Assembly (NCBI GenBank): GCA_022447685.1
Contig: JAKVAO010000040.1
Location: forward strand, 1-23,835
Direction of reading: 5' to 3'
Source: Candidatus Caenarcanales bacterium
GTDB lineage: Bacteria > Cyanobacteriota > Vampirovibrionia > LMEP-6097
Length of the DNA stretch: 23,835 nt
Part shown: piece after piece, positions 1-7,827 of the stretch
Layout of the letters: every line of letters starts with the position of its first letter
Numbering within the stretch: position 1 is the first letter of the stretch
Program-made: the position numbers and the translations under genes
The notes under the pieces: generated by a model
Told to the model about the DNA's origin: nothing
The model's database searches: none
Seen by the model: only the letters and a program-made list of their open reading frames with translations

Positions 1-312
1 ATGGTCAAAATAGCCATGATCCGTATTATGACTAAAAGACTCGCTTGATTTAATTAACTTTCAAGACAGGCTCTTAGGATTAATGATTATAAATTTTTCA
101 CCACTTAGATTCTCACTCCATTCTTTATATAATGATCCGTTTTCATTAGCACCTTTTAGGGATTTATCTGCACCCTCTATAATTTTAGTAGTATTGAACC
201 CATCACTATTATCAATTTTAGGAAGAGAAGCAATATCATTAGGTTTTATAGCTGTTGGGACACTTTCTCCGAAGGCAGTATCAATACCCCCTGGGCTAAG
301 TCTCTGTAATAT
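1..312 (-). pseudogene. Out-of-frame continuation of the 296-706 gene (partial at window edge)
   Basis: On the minus strand this frame is open from 312 down to a TGA at 61-63 (83 codons). After that TGA it stays open to the first base of the window (20 more codons). It has no ATG, GTG or TTG near its beginning, because a TAA lies at 313-315, and it overlaps the last codons of the 296-706 gene in another frame. The conceptual peptide is hydrophilic and rich in Asn, Ser, Lys and Gly (for example SLKGANENGSLYKEWSENL), like neighbouring hypothetical proteins, so it looks like real coding sequence. The simplest reading is a +1 frameshift near 296-312 in a longer ancestral gene, followed by a nonsense codon. 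The opposite-strand frame at 83-316 is the mirror of this segment and has a less protein-like composition. No family is recognised. Confidence 0.45.
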
Positions 313-706
313 TTAATTCTGTTTCTGGACGCCCCGAAAATCCATCGCCAGAATCATTAGATTTACCAACAGAGACTTCCGTTTTATCACTAGAGTTAAG
401 TACTTTAATTTCATTTTGAATTTTCGCTATATCCTCTTTAGTAAATCCGTACTTATTTTCCAGTTCTTGTGGATTCAACTTTAGATCAGCTTTAACAAAC
501 TTATTTGCGATTTGCTTAATCTCAGAATCCTTATTTTCTCCTTTACCAAAATCATAAAGTTCTAAATGTAGTGATAAATTTTGTTCTTTAATAGAAGGTT
601 CTGCCTTGGTAGTATCTGGGAATTGAATACTATTACTATTAAAACCAATATTTGACTCAAAATATTCTAAAAAAGTTCTAACTATATAAAAACGTCTATC
701 TTTCAT
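296..706 (-). CDS. Hypothetical protein, LYDF-motif paralogue (copy 2), probably truncated by a frameshift
   Basis: The gene encodes 136 aa with no signal peptide or membrane segment. Residues about 45-95 contain a Leu-Tyr-Asp-Phe motif followed by a helical region (IANKFVKADLKL, then YGFTKEDIAKIQNEIK). This aligns with the same motif and a similar helical region in the upstream gene (730-1126), so the two are divergent tandem paralogues. The tail after about residue 105 is Ser/Gly/Asp-rich. The frame ends at a TAG at 296-298, but coding-like sequence continues in another frame to about position 61, so the protein may once have been about 80 residues longer. A -10-like box (TGG-TAATAC, 713-721) ends exactly 6 nt before the ATG and there is no Shine-Dalgarno sequence. 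The function is unknown. Confidence 0.55.
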   Translation of the reverse strand: MKDRRFYIVRTFLEYFESNIGFNSNSIQFPDTTKAEPSIKEQNLSLHLELYDFGKGENKDSEIKQIANKFVKADLKLNPQELENKYGFTKEDIAKIQNEIKVLNSSDKTEVSVGKSNDSGDGFSGRPETELNITET

Positions 707-729
707 AATAATGTATTACCAACCATACA

Positions 730-1126
730 TTAAGAAGATGTTAAATACTTATCATCCTCATTCTGCGACTCAAGACTAGCTAAAATATCTCCCATTTGTT
801 CAAAGGATAGCCCCCAGTCTTTGCGCAATAACCTAATTTCATTAGCAACCTCCATCGGGTTCACTATCCCTCGAGCATCCAAATCTCGCATGAGATATGA
901 AGTTAAATGCTTCAAATTTTGATCTTTATTACTGTCAGTATTACTATATTTAAAATCATAGAGAAGCACGCGAAGCTTGGCGCTATACTTATTGTCGTAA
1001 TTAGTGCTGGCTTCTGATGCAACTAATAAATCATCAGATTTTTCATCATTACCGGGGAGAAACCTCGTTCACTTCATCTGTTCGGTAAATGGAATTATAA
1101 TATCGAAAATTATTATTAATTTCCAT
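730..1126 (-). pseudogene. Hypothetical protein, LYDF-motif paralogue (copy 1), frameshifted at a C-run
   Basis: Translation from the ATG at 1124-1126 has a good ribosome-binding site (GGAG, 9 nt upstream). It gives 25 residues and then stops at a TAA (1049-1051). Moving one base forward at the four-C run (1054-1057) opens a frame that reads through to the TAA at 730-732, giving a protein of about 131 residues. Without the shift the only start in the downstream frame is a GTG at 969, just before the LLYDF motif, with no ribosome-binding site. The downstream part matches the LYDF-containing region of the 296-706 protein, and its last third (residues like EVANEIRLLRKDWGLSFEQM) looks helical. 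The shift could be a recent mutation, a sequencing or assembly error, or programmed +1 frameshifting at CCC-C. The function is unknown. Confidence 0.5.
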
Positions 1127-1149
1127 ATACACGTTCTCCCCAGCTCTAA

Positions 1150-1164
1150 TTAAACTCAGTTTAA
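1150..1164. repeat. Short inverted repeat between two minus-strand genes
   Basis: The sequence TTAAAC-TCA-GTTTAA can form a 6-bp AT-only hairpin between the end of the Fe-S oxidoreductase gene and the start of the next minus-strand gene. It has no GC stem and no convincing U-run, so it is at best a weak terminator. Confidence 0.2.
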
Positions 1165-1197
1165 GAAAAGATTGAATAAATATTAAAGTCTACAAGC

Positions 1198-3273
1198 TTA
1201 AAAGACGGATGCAGCAAGAGTGATTGCAACATCTTCTATTTCTGGCACGTGAGTTCCTTGAAATACAGTTTTGCTTGCAGAGTCAATCATAATACTGCAA
1301 TAAGGGCAAGCTACAGAGATTTTATCTGGTTTATGTTCATTAAGCTCATCAAAACGCATTGAATTGATTTGACTTCCAGGCATTTCATACCAGATCTGAG
1401 CTCCGCCGCCGCCACAACAAGTACTTTTCTCTTTTTCGTGAGCAACTTGCTTAATTTCAAGTCCAGGAATACTTTCTAATATAAAACGTGGTGGATCAAA
1501 AACTCGGTTGTAACGCCCTAGATAACAAGGATCATGATAAGTAATAGACTGACTTACATTATTTTTAGGGACAAGTTTAGATTCTTGAATTAGAGAAGCC
1601 AGAATTTCACTGTGATGGAATATCTCAACACCGATTAAACCAAACTCAGGATATTCATTTTTGAAAGTATTATAAACATGAGGGCACTGAGTAATAATTT
1701 TCTTAACACCAAATGCTTTGAAAATCTCAATATTCTCTATAACAATCTCTTGGAACATCGCTTCATCACCAGCTCTACGAGCAAGATCACCTGAAGATTT
1801 CTCTTCATTACCAAGTATCGCAAAATCTAATCCTGCTGCTTTAAACAACCTAGAATTAGCTTTAGAAACATCTATGTTTCTTGAATCATAAGCTCCAGGA
1901 CTACCAACCCAGTACAAGTACTCGAAACTTTCTTCAGCTCTGCTAAGGACTTTAAGCTCTAAACCATGCTCATCTTTAAGTGAATCTAACCATTTCTCAC
2001 GCTCATTTGCAGCAAGTCCCCATGGATTAGTCTTAGTTCTAATATTCTTAAGTGTCGCTTGAAGATTAGCAGGAGCCTTATTCATAGCAAGTAAACCACG
2101 GCGCATATCCACAATAGTATCTACATGCTCAATAAATATAGGACACTCTTCGACACAAGCATTACAAGAGGTACAAGACCATAAAACATCAGGTGAGATG
2201 AACTCATAAACATCTGTTTCTTCTTCAGACTTAGAGTTGTTCTGCTGACTTAATTTCTTAATATCTAAGAATAAATGCTTAGGTGAAAGTGGTTTATCAG
2301 TATTCTGCGCAGGGCAAACCACGTGGCATCTTCCACAAGCTGTGCAAGCTTCACTGTCCAGTAATGACTTCCATGAAAAATCTGAATATTCAAAGACACC
2401 AGCATTGAAATCCTCTTCATTGATCTCGATTCCCTTCTCCTCAGCCTCAAGCATATCTGTAAGCTTGAATGGAGTAGCTAATTGACCACGCTCACGTTTA
2501 GATCTAAAGAAAATTGGTAAAGGAGCAGTGAAAATGTGAATAAACTTAGAATGAGGCAGTAGTGCAATAAAAGCAGCTGTGAACATGGCATGTAACCACC
2601 ACAGTGTGAAATGAGTATTGTGAAGATCTTTTTCAGTCATAAACTGAAAAACTTGAGCTAGAGCATTACCAATAAAAGAAAAATCTTCTTCGACTCTGGT
2701 TCCAGCGATTCTTAAACCTTCAACCAGAAACCCTGTAATTACCAAAGCGAAAAGAAATAATGGCTGCATCCAATCAGCCTGAGTATGATCTAATCTTTTG
2801 GTGGTGAAAACGTATCTTCTGAGAGTAAAAGAAAGAATACCTCCAAATAAAAGCAAACCACCTATTTCAGCAGCAAAGCTAACTAGCTTATAAAACATGC
2901 CTTGGAAGAAGTAAACCGAGCTATGGTCTTGAAAACCAACAATATTAGTGACTATCCATAGAGTCATGAAACCAAGAACAACAGCAATATGTGCAAGACC
3001 TGGCGTTCTCTGTGAAGCTATTTTCTTCTGAAGAAAGGCATAATTCAATAAATAATTAATTCTTGACCATAAATTATCGAATCTATCATCGTTTTTTAGA
3101 GCTTTAGCCGCAAATATTGGTTTCAGCTTCTGGAAAAGACCGTATAAAAAGACTCCAGTAGCAGCAAAAATCAACAAATAAAACAAGGGCTTTGCTATAG
3201 GTGATTCTATATTCCACCACAAATGCCGTGTTTCAAGCGCGATCGCATTGGGAACTATAACTGTAGATTCCAC
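1198..3273 (-). CDS. Membrane-anchored Fe-S oxidoreductase (HdrD/GlpC-like with N-terminal NarI/HdrE-like cytochrome domain)
   Basis: The protein has 691 aa. Residues about 1-250 carry five or six membrane helices (about 28-50, 92-113, 125-150, 168-190 and 222-243), with His residues of the kind that bind heme in NarI/HdrE-like domains. Two 4Fe-4S motifs follow: C310, C313, C316, C320 and C367, C370, C373, C377. Two CCG-type cysteine-rich domains complete the protein. The second is intact (C583, C619-C620, C656, C659). In the first the expected cysteines are largely gone: S458 in WVGS, S493-S494 in EKSSGD, and C530-P-H-V, with only C530 left. Related proteins pass electrons between a soluble donor (often an electron-transfer flavoprotein) and the quinone pool; this donor and acceptor are inferred. 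The start is a GTG, 6 nt downstream of a TATTAT box (3280-3285), with no Shine-Dalgarno sequence. The next gene on the plus strand is divergent. Confidence 0.87.
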   Translation of the reverse strand: MESTVIVPNAIALETRHLWWNIESPIAKPLFYLLIFAATGVFLYGLFQKLKPIFAAKALKNDDRFDNLWSRINYLLNYAFLQKKIASQRTPGLAHIAVVLGFMTLWIVTNIVGFQDHSSVYFFQGMFYKLVSFAAEIGGLLLFGGILSFTLRRYVFTTKRLDHTQADWMQPLFLFALVITGFLVEGLRIAGTRVEEDFSFIGNALAQVFQFMTEKDLHNTHFTLWWLHAMFTAAFIALLPHSKFIHIFTAPLPIFFRSKRERGQLATPFKLTDMLEAEEKGIEINEEDFNAGVFEYSDFSWKSLLDSEACTACGRCHVVCPAQNTDKPLSPKHLFLDIKKLSQQNNSKSEEETDVYEFISPDVLWSCTSCNACVEECPIFIEHVDTIVDMRRGLLAMNKAPANLQATLKNIRTKTNPWGLAANEREKWLDSLKDEHGLELKVLSRAEESFEYLYWVGSPGAYDSRNIDVSKANSRLFKAAGLDFAILGNEEKSSGDLARRAGDEAMFQEIVIENIEIFKAFGVKKIITQCPHVYNTFKNEYPEFGLIGVEIFHHSEILASLIQESKLVPKNNVSQSITYHDPCYLGRYNRVFDPPRFILESIPGLEIKQVAHEKEKSTCCGGGGAQIWYEMPGSQINSMRFDELNEHKPDKISVACPYCSIMIDSASKTVFQGTHVPEIEDVAITLAASVF

Positions 3274-3279
3274 TAAAGG

Positions 3280-3285
3280 ATAATA
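3280..3285 (-). promoter_or_regulatory. -10 box for the Fe-S oxidoreductase gene, 6 nt from its GTG
   Basis: On the minus strand the order is TATTAT, six bases, then the GTG start. A TTGAGT element lies 19 nt further upstream as a possible -35. Transcription would begin at or next to the start codon. Confidence 0.4.
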
Positions 3286-3337
3286 TATCAGTACTTGCAG
3301 AATTACTCAATAGAGTATTGTTAAAATGGAGATAAGA

Positions 3338-5290
3338 ATGAAACCAAGCTTAGTTGAACTTGCAAAAGAAAAAGTCCTTATATATGACGGCGCTATGGGA
3401 ACGACCTTGTTCACATATGACTTAACAGCTGAGGATTACGGTGGTAAGGACTTAGAAGGTTGCCCAGAGAACCTCAACAAAACTAAACCTGAAATGATTC
3501 AAGAAATTCATTCTAGGTTTTTCGAAGCGGGTTCAGATATAGTGGAAACTAATTCATTTGGTTCAAGCAGACTAGTTCTAGGTGAGTATGGCTTAGAAGA
3601 TGAAAGCTATGATATCAGCAAGCTTGCAGCAAATTTAGCCAAAGAAGTCGCAGATAAGTTTACCGCGAAAGAACCGGAGAAACCGAGATACGTAGCTGGA
3701 TCAATTGGACCAGGAACTAAACTACCTAGTCTAGGTAATGTCAGTTTCGATGAATTAAAAGAATCTTATAAACCTCAAGTAGCTGGATTAATTGATGGTG
3801 GAGTTGATGTAATCTTAATTGAAACTTGCCAAGATCCGCTTCAGATTAAAGCAGTACTTGCAGCAGCCTTCGAAGTTTTCCAAGATATAGAAGAAAAGTT
3901 CAAAGACAAAAGCGATGAAGAACTATTAGCGGCATACCCCGCAGCTGTTTTCCTCCAAGACTCAGAGAAGCGAGCAGGACTTTCTTCTCGAATTAAATTC
4001 CCACTTCAAGTCCAAATTACTATTGAGCAAATGGGGACCATGCTAGTTGGTTCTGATGCATTCTCAGCTCTTACTACTATCTCAGCATACCCTGTTGACG
4101 CTTTTGGTATGAACTGTGCTACTGGACCTAAAGAAATGCAAGAGCATCTTCAAAGCATCTCAGAGTCTAGTCCTTTCATGCTCAGCTGCCTACCAAATGC
4201 TGGAATCCCAGAAAATGTCTGTGGTCATGCTCACTTCCCTTTGAAGCCAGATGAATTTGCTGAATACATGGATAAATTTGTTAGAAAATACAATATAAGA
4301 CTAGTTGGTGGTTGCTGTGGTACTAACTATGAGCATATAAGCAAGCTTGCTGCTGCGGTCAATAAAATCAATGAAGAGAAATTAGTATTTGATCCTCTCA
4401 AGAATTTAAAAGAAGTAGAGGACTCTGTTTCCTCTATATATTCTTCTGTCTTCATGGACATGGAAACCAAACCTCTTATAGTCGGCGAGAGAACCAACGC
4501 TAATGGTAGTAAGAAATTTAGAGAATTATTAGCAGCAGAAGACTATGAAGCTATCACTGAGCTTGCTAAAGAACAGGTAGAAGAGGGAGCCCAAATCCTA
4601 GATCTCTGTGCAGCCTATGTTGGTAGAGATGAAGCTCGTGACATGAAAGAGATTATCTCTAAGGTCAATACCTCAGTAAATATTCCTATTATGGTCGATA
4701 GTACTGAAGCACCTGTTATTGAAGAATCTCTGAAATTAATCTCAGGGAAAGCAGTTATCAACTCAGTTAACCTTGAAGATGGAGAGGAAAGAGTAGAGTT
4801 AATAGCTTCACTTTGCAATAAATACGGAGCAGCTCTAGTGGCTTTAACTATAGATGAAGACGGTATGGCTAAAACTGCTGAGAAAAAAGTTGCTATCGCA
4901 AAGAGGCTCTATGACTTACTAGTAAACAAACACGGTATGAGTCCACAAGATATAATCTTCGATACTTTAACATTCACTTTGGGTTCTGGAGATGAAGAAT
5001 TCAGAAAAGCAGGTATAGAAACAATAGAAGCAATTAGGCAGATAAAAGCTGAGCTGCCACACGTGAAAACAATTCTAGGTGTTAGTAATATTTCCTTTGG
5101 TTTAGATGCTAGACTTAGACCAGCTCTTAATTCAGTATTTATGCATGAAGCAGTAAAAGCTGGCTTAGATATGGCGATAGTGAATAATAAAAAAATTCTG
5201 CCAATGCATAAAATTGATGAAAATCTAAAAAAACTTTGCCTTGACTTGGTCTATGATAGAAGAGAATATAAAAGCGTAAAACATGCCTGA
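3338..5290 (+). CDS. metH: Methionine synthase, N-terminal half: homocysteine and methyl-tetrahydrofolate domains
   Basis: This is the first half of cobalamin-dependent methionine synthase. Numbering here counts from an in-frame ATG at 3326; the chosen start is the ATG at 3338, because GGAG sits 6 nt before it and the earlier ATG lies inside the likely -10 box. Residues about 5-345 form the homocysteine S-methyltransferase barrel (DGAMGTTL; zinc ligands C264 in NCATGP and C330-C331 in GGCCGT). Residues about 380-650 form the pterin-binding barrel (GERTNANGSKKF, IMVDSTE, GVSNISFGL). About 30 extra residues (about 190-222, charged) sit in the first barrel before the PLQVQITIE strand. The frame ends exactly where the cobalamin-binding cap should begin; that part is the next gene, which overlaps by 8 nt (ATGCCTGA). 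The two products should assemble into one enzyme. Confidence 0.93.
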   Translation: MKPSLVELAKEKVLIYDGAMGTTLFTYDLTAEDYGGKDLEGCPENLNKTKPEMIQEIHSRFFEAGSDIVETNSFGSSRLVLGEYGLEDESYDISKLAANLAKEVADKFTAKEPEKPRYVAGSIGPGTKLPSLGNVSFDELKESYKPQVAGLIDGGVDVILIETCQDPLQIKAVLAAAFEVFQDIEEKFKDKSDEELLAAYPAAVFLQDSEKRAGLSSRIKFPLQVQITIEQMGTMLVGSDAFSALTTISAYPVDAFGMNCATGPKEMQEHLQSISESSPFMLSCLPNAGIPENVCGHAHFPLKPDEFAEYMDKFVRKYNIRLVGGCCGTNYEHISKLAAAVNKINEEKLVFDPLKNLKEVEDSVSSIYSSVFMDMETKPLIVGERTNANGSKKFRELLAAEDYEAITELAKEQVEEGAQILDLCAAYVGRDEARDMKEIISKVNTSVNIPIMVDSTEAPVIEESLKLISGKAVINSVNLEDGEERVELIASLCNKYGAALVALTIDEDGMAKTAEKKVAIAKRLYDLLVNKHGMSPQDIIFDTLTFTLGSGDEEFRKAGIETIEAIRQIKAELPHVKTILGVSNISFGLDARLRPALNSVFMHEAVKAGLDMAIVNNKKILPMHKIDENLKKLCLDLVYDRREYKSVKHA

Positions 5291-7034
5291 AGAAGAGATA
5301 CAAGCAGTTGAGCAAGAGGTTAGCTATGATCCCCTAACAGACCTTTTAGCTTTAGTAGAAGATATTAAAGTCGAAGATGACTCTGATAAAGATCCTTATG
5401 AAAATTTAAGTGTAGAAGAAACTTTATCCCAAAGAATCATAGATGGTAATAAAACCAATATCAATACTGACCTTCAGCAAGCTTTGGATGGTGGGCATAA
5501 GCCACTAGATATCATCAATAAATTCTTAATGGATGGTATGAAAATCGTTGGTGAACGCTTTGGTGCTGGTGAAATGCAACTACCTTTCGTTCTTCAATCT
5601 GCGACTACGATGAAAACCGCTGTGTCCTATTTAGAACAGTTCATGGATAAACTAGAAGCTAGTACCAATAAAGGTACTGTGGTCTTAGCAACTGTGAAAG
5701 GTGACGTTCATGATATCGGCAAGAATCTTGTTGATATAATTCTTTCCAACAACGGTTATAAAGTTCATAATTTAGGAATTAAAATCCCTGTAGAGGAGAT
5801 TATCAGAGCTGTTGAGGAATTTAAGCCAAATCTAATAGCACTTTCAGGACTACTGGTTAAATCAACTTTGATCATGAAACAGAACCTTGAAGTTCTCAAT
5901 GAAAGAGGAATTGACTTACCAATTATTTTAGGTGGAGCAGCTCTTACTAGGCGCTTTGTAGAACAAGACTGCGCAAATACCTATAATGGCTATGTCTACT
6001 ACGGCTACGATGCTTTCACAGACTTGGATATCATGGAAAGAATCCATTCTGGAAAATCTTTCGAGGAGATCAAAGAAGAATTCTATAAAACCAAAGCTAA
6101 AGAAAGTGAAGGTGACAGTCCTTACCAAGAAGTTGGTGAATCTGATGAAGATGAATACGCACCACTATTAGATTACACAGAGAAGCTTTCTGAGACTAAA
6201 GTTTTAACTAGTTCTGAGATTCCGGAACTGCCATTCTATGGTGATAGACTTATAGGACCTGAAGAAATCGATCTAGATGAAATGTGGCAATACCTAAACT
6301 TGGATGCCATGATTATTGGGCAATGGCGCATGGGTAAAGGTAAGAAAACCCAAGAAGAATATGACAAGCTTCTAAAAGAAGAAATTTACCCAACTCTAGA
6401 AAGACTCAAAAAAGAAACTCGAGCAAATCCATGGCTTAAACCTAAGATAGTTTATGGTTACTATCATTGTAAGATAGATCCAGAGCATCCTAATAAACTT
6501 AATTTATTTAGCGAAGATAAAGAAGAAATAATTGATTCCTTTACTTTCCCGCGTCAAAACTCTGGAGAGCATCTTTGTTTAAGTGACTATTTCAGAACAG
6601 AAGACGATGCTTTTAATTTGGTTGGTTTTCAATTAGTAACTATTGGTGTTGAAGCAGCTGAGTTTGTTCAAAGCTTATACAATAGTGGTGACTTTGCTGA
6701 GTATCTCTATTACTATGGTTTAGCTACAGAATCTACAGAAGCACTTGCTGAGTACTCTCACGCTCGTATTCGTAAAGAACTTGGTTATCAAGCCGAAGAT
6801 AATAAAGATGATATTAAAAAACTACTTCGTGGTGGCTATCACGGCATGCGCTATAGCTTCGGTTACCCTGCCTGCCCGCGCTTAGAAGACCAAGAGAAGC
6901 TCTTCACTCTATTTAAGCCTGAACGTATTGGTATGAAGCTATCAGAAGAATGGCAAATTCATCCAGAACATAGTACATCTGCGATTATTATTCATCATCC
7001 TGATGCGAAGTACTATAATGTAAAAGTTAAGTAA
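5283..7034 (+). CDS. metH: Methionine synthase, C-terminal half: cobalamin-binding and reactivation domains
   Basis: This is the second half of the split methionine synthase, 583 aa. An acidic linker (about 1-42) precedes the helical cap domain (about 43-128) and the B12-binding Rossmann domain (about 130-250). The Rossmann domain has the DxHxxG motif D141-V-H143-D-I-G146, where the His is the lower cobalt ligand. After a charged linker (about 260-310) comes the AdoMet-binding activation domain (about 315-583), with the motif R523...GYPACP...D that binds S-adenosylmethionine for reductive reactivation. The ATG overlaps the end of the upstream gene by 8 nt and has no Shine-Dalgarno sequence, so translation is probably coupled. 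Its own stop overlaps the next ATG (TAATG). The domains are complete and intact, which argues for a functional split rather than a broken gene. Confidence 0.92.
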   Translation: MPEEEIQAVEQEVSYDPLTDLLALVEDIKVEDDSDKDPYENLSVEETLSQRIIDGNKTNINTDLQQALDGGHKPLDIINKFLMDGMKIVGERFGAGEMQLPFVLQSATTMKTAVSYLEQFMDKLEASTNKGTVVLATVKGDVHDIGKNLVDIILSNNGYKVHNLGIKIPVEEIIRAVEEFKPNLIALSGLLVKSTLIMKQNLEVLNERGIDLPIILGGAALTRRFVEQDCANTYNGYVYYGYDAFTDLDIMERIHSGKSFEEIKEEFYKTKAKESEGDSPYQEVGESDEDEYAPLLDYTEKLSETKVLTSSEIPELPFYGDRLIGPEEIDLDEMWQYLNLDAMIIGQWRMGKGKKTQEEYDKLLKEEIYPTLERLKKETRANPWLKPKIVYGYYHCKIDPEHPNKLNLFSEDKEEIIDSFTFPRQNSGEHLCLSDYFRTEDDAFNLVGFQLVTIGVEAAEFVQSLYNSGDFAEYLYYYGLATESTEALAEYSHARIRKELGYQAEDNKDDIKKLLRGGYHGMRYSFGYPACPRLEDQEKLFTLFKPERIGMKLSEEWQIHPEHSTSAIIIHHPDAKYYNVKVK

Positions 7035-7801
7035 TGAATAGTAAATTTTTCGATAATATTCTGCAGCTCGCAAAAGCAATTCTTATGGGAATTGTCTATG
7101 GTTTCTATGACCTAATCCCAATCAAGAAAAAACAACGCGATGAGCCTATTGAACAGAACGATGTCAGCTGGAAGAAGTATTTCAAATATCCAGAGTGGAG
7201 ATACTTTGTAGTTAGAGAATTTATTGCACAGATTGTCATAGTGCTTCTTTTGCTGATTATTGTAAGAACTACAGTAGGTGAATTTAGGTATATACCAAGT
7301 GAGAGCATGCTTCCTACTCTAAAGATAGGAGACAAACTATTCGTTGAGAAAATCACTAGGCTACTCGGTAAAGAATATCAGCGAGGAGACATTGTTATCT
7401 TCTTCCCACCACCTAAAGCAAATAATGGTAATGAAGTTATCCAAAATGACCCCTTTAGTATTTTCACAAGATTAAGTGGTCTGCCTTTCCTGAAGCAACC
7501 AGAAGCTTATATCAAAAGACTCATAGCGAAGGGAGGAGATACAGTTGAAGTTATTTCTGGTGATGGAGTCTATGTCAACGATGAGAAAATCATAGAACCT
7601 TATCATGAAGGTAGTTTAGACTTCGTTGCTCAATACAATTTTGGACCATTCACGGTTCCTGAGGATCATGTCCTCGTGCTTGGTGATAATCGTAATTTTA
7701 GTTATGATGGCCATTACTGGGGCTTTCTCCCAGAGAATCGTATAATCGGAAGAGCAGCTTTTCTAATTTACAGAGACCTTAAAGCTAATCTAAATAAATA
7801 G
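7034..7801 (+). CDS. lepB: Signal peptidase I
   Basis: This is a type I (leader) signal peptidase of 255 aa, which cleaves Sec and Tat signal peptides at the outer face of the inner membrane. It has a cytoplasmic N-terminal segment of about 60 residues, one membrane helix (about 63-78) and then the catalytic domain. The catalytic Ser is S91 in the PSESMLPTL box and the general base is K161 in the YIKRLIAKGGD box. The late box GDNRNFSYDGHYWG (about 217-230) is also present, with GH in place of the usual SR. The start overlaps the metH-C stop by one base (TAATG), which points to co-transcription and coupled translation. No functional link to methionine synthesis is implied by this arrangement. 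Confidence 0.94.
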   Translation: MNSKFFDNILQLAKAILMGIVYGFYDLIPIKKKQRDEPIEQNDVSWKKYFKYPEWRYFVVREFIAQIVIVLLLLIIVRTTVGEFRYIPSESMLPTLKIGDKLFVEKITRLLGKEYQRGDIVIFFPPPKANNGNEVIQNDPFSIFTRLSGLPFLKQPEAYIKRLIAKGGDTVEVISGDGVYVNDEKIIEPYHEGSLDFVAQYNFGPFTVPEDHVLVLGDNRNFSYDGHYWGFLPENRIIGRAAFLIYRDLKANLNK

Positions 7802-7827
7802 ACAAAAATAATTTAGAATAAAAATAA

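Noticed and set aside
1..120. In-frame TGA (61-63) as a sense codon in a recoded genome
   Set aside because: TGG is used for Trp throughout, TGA serves as the stop of metH-N, and no other gene has an internal TGA.
83..316. Plus-strand open frame of 77 codons
   Set aside because: It is the mirror of a more protein-like minus-strand frame that continues the 296-706 gene. It has no ribosome-binding site.
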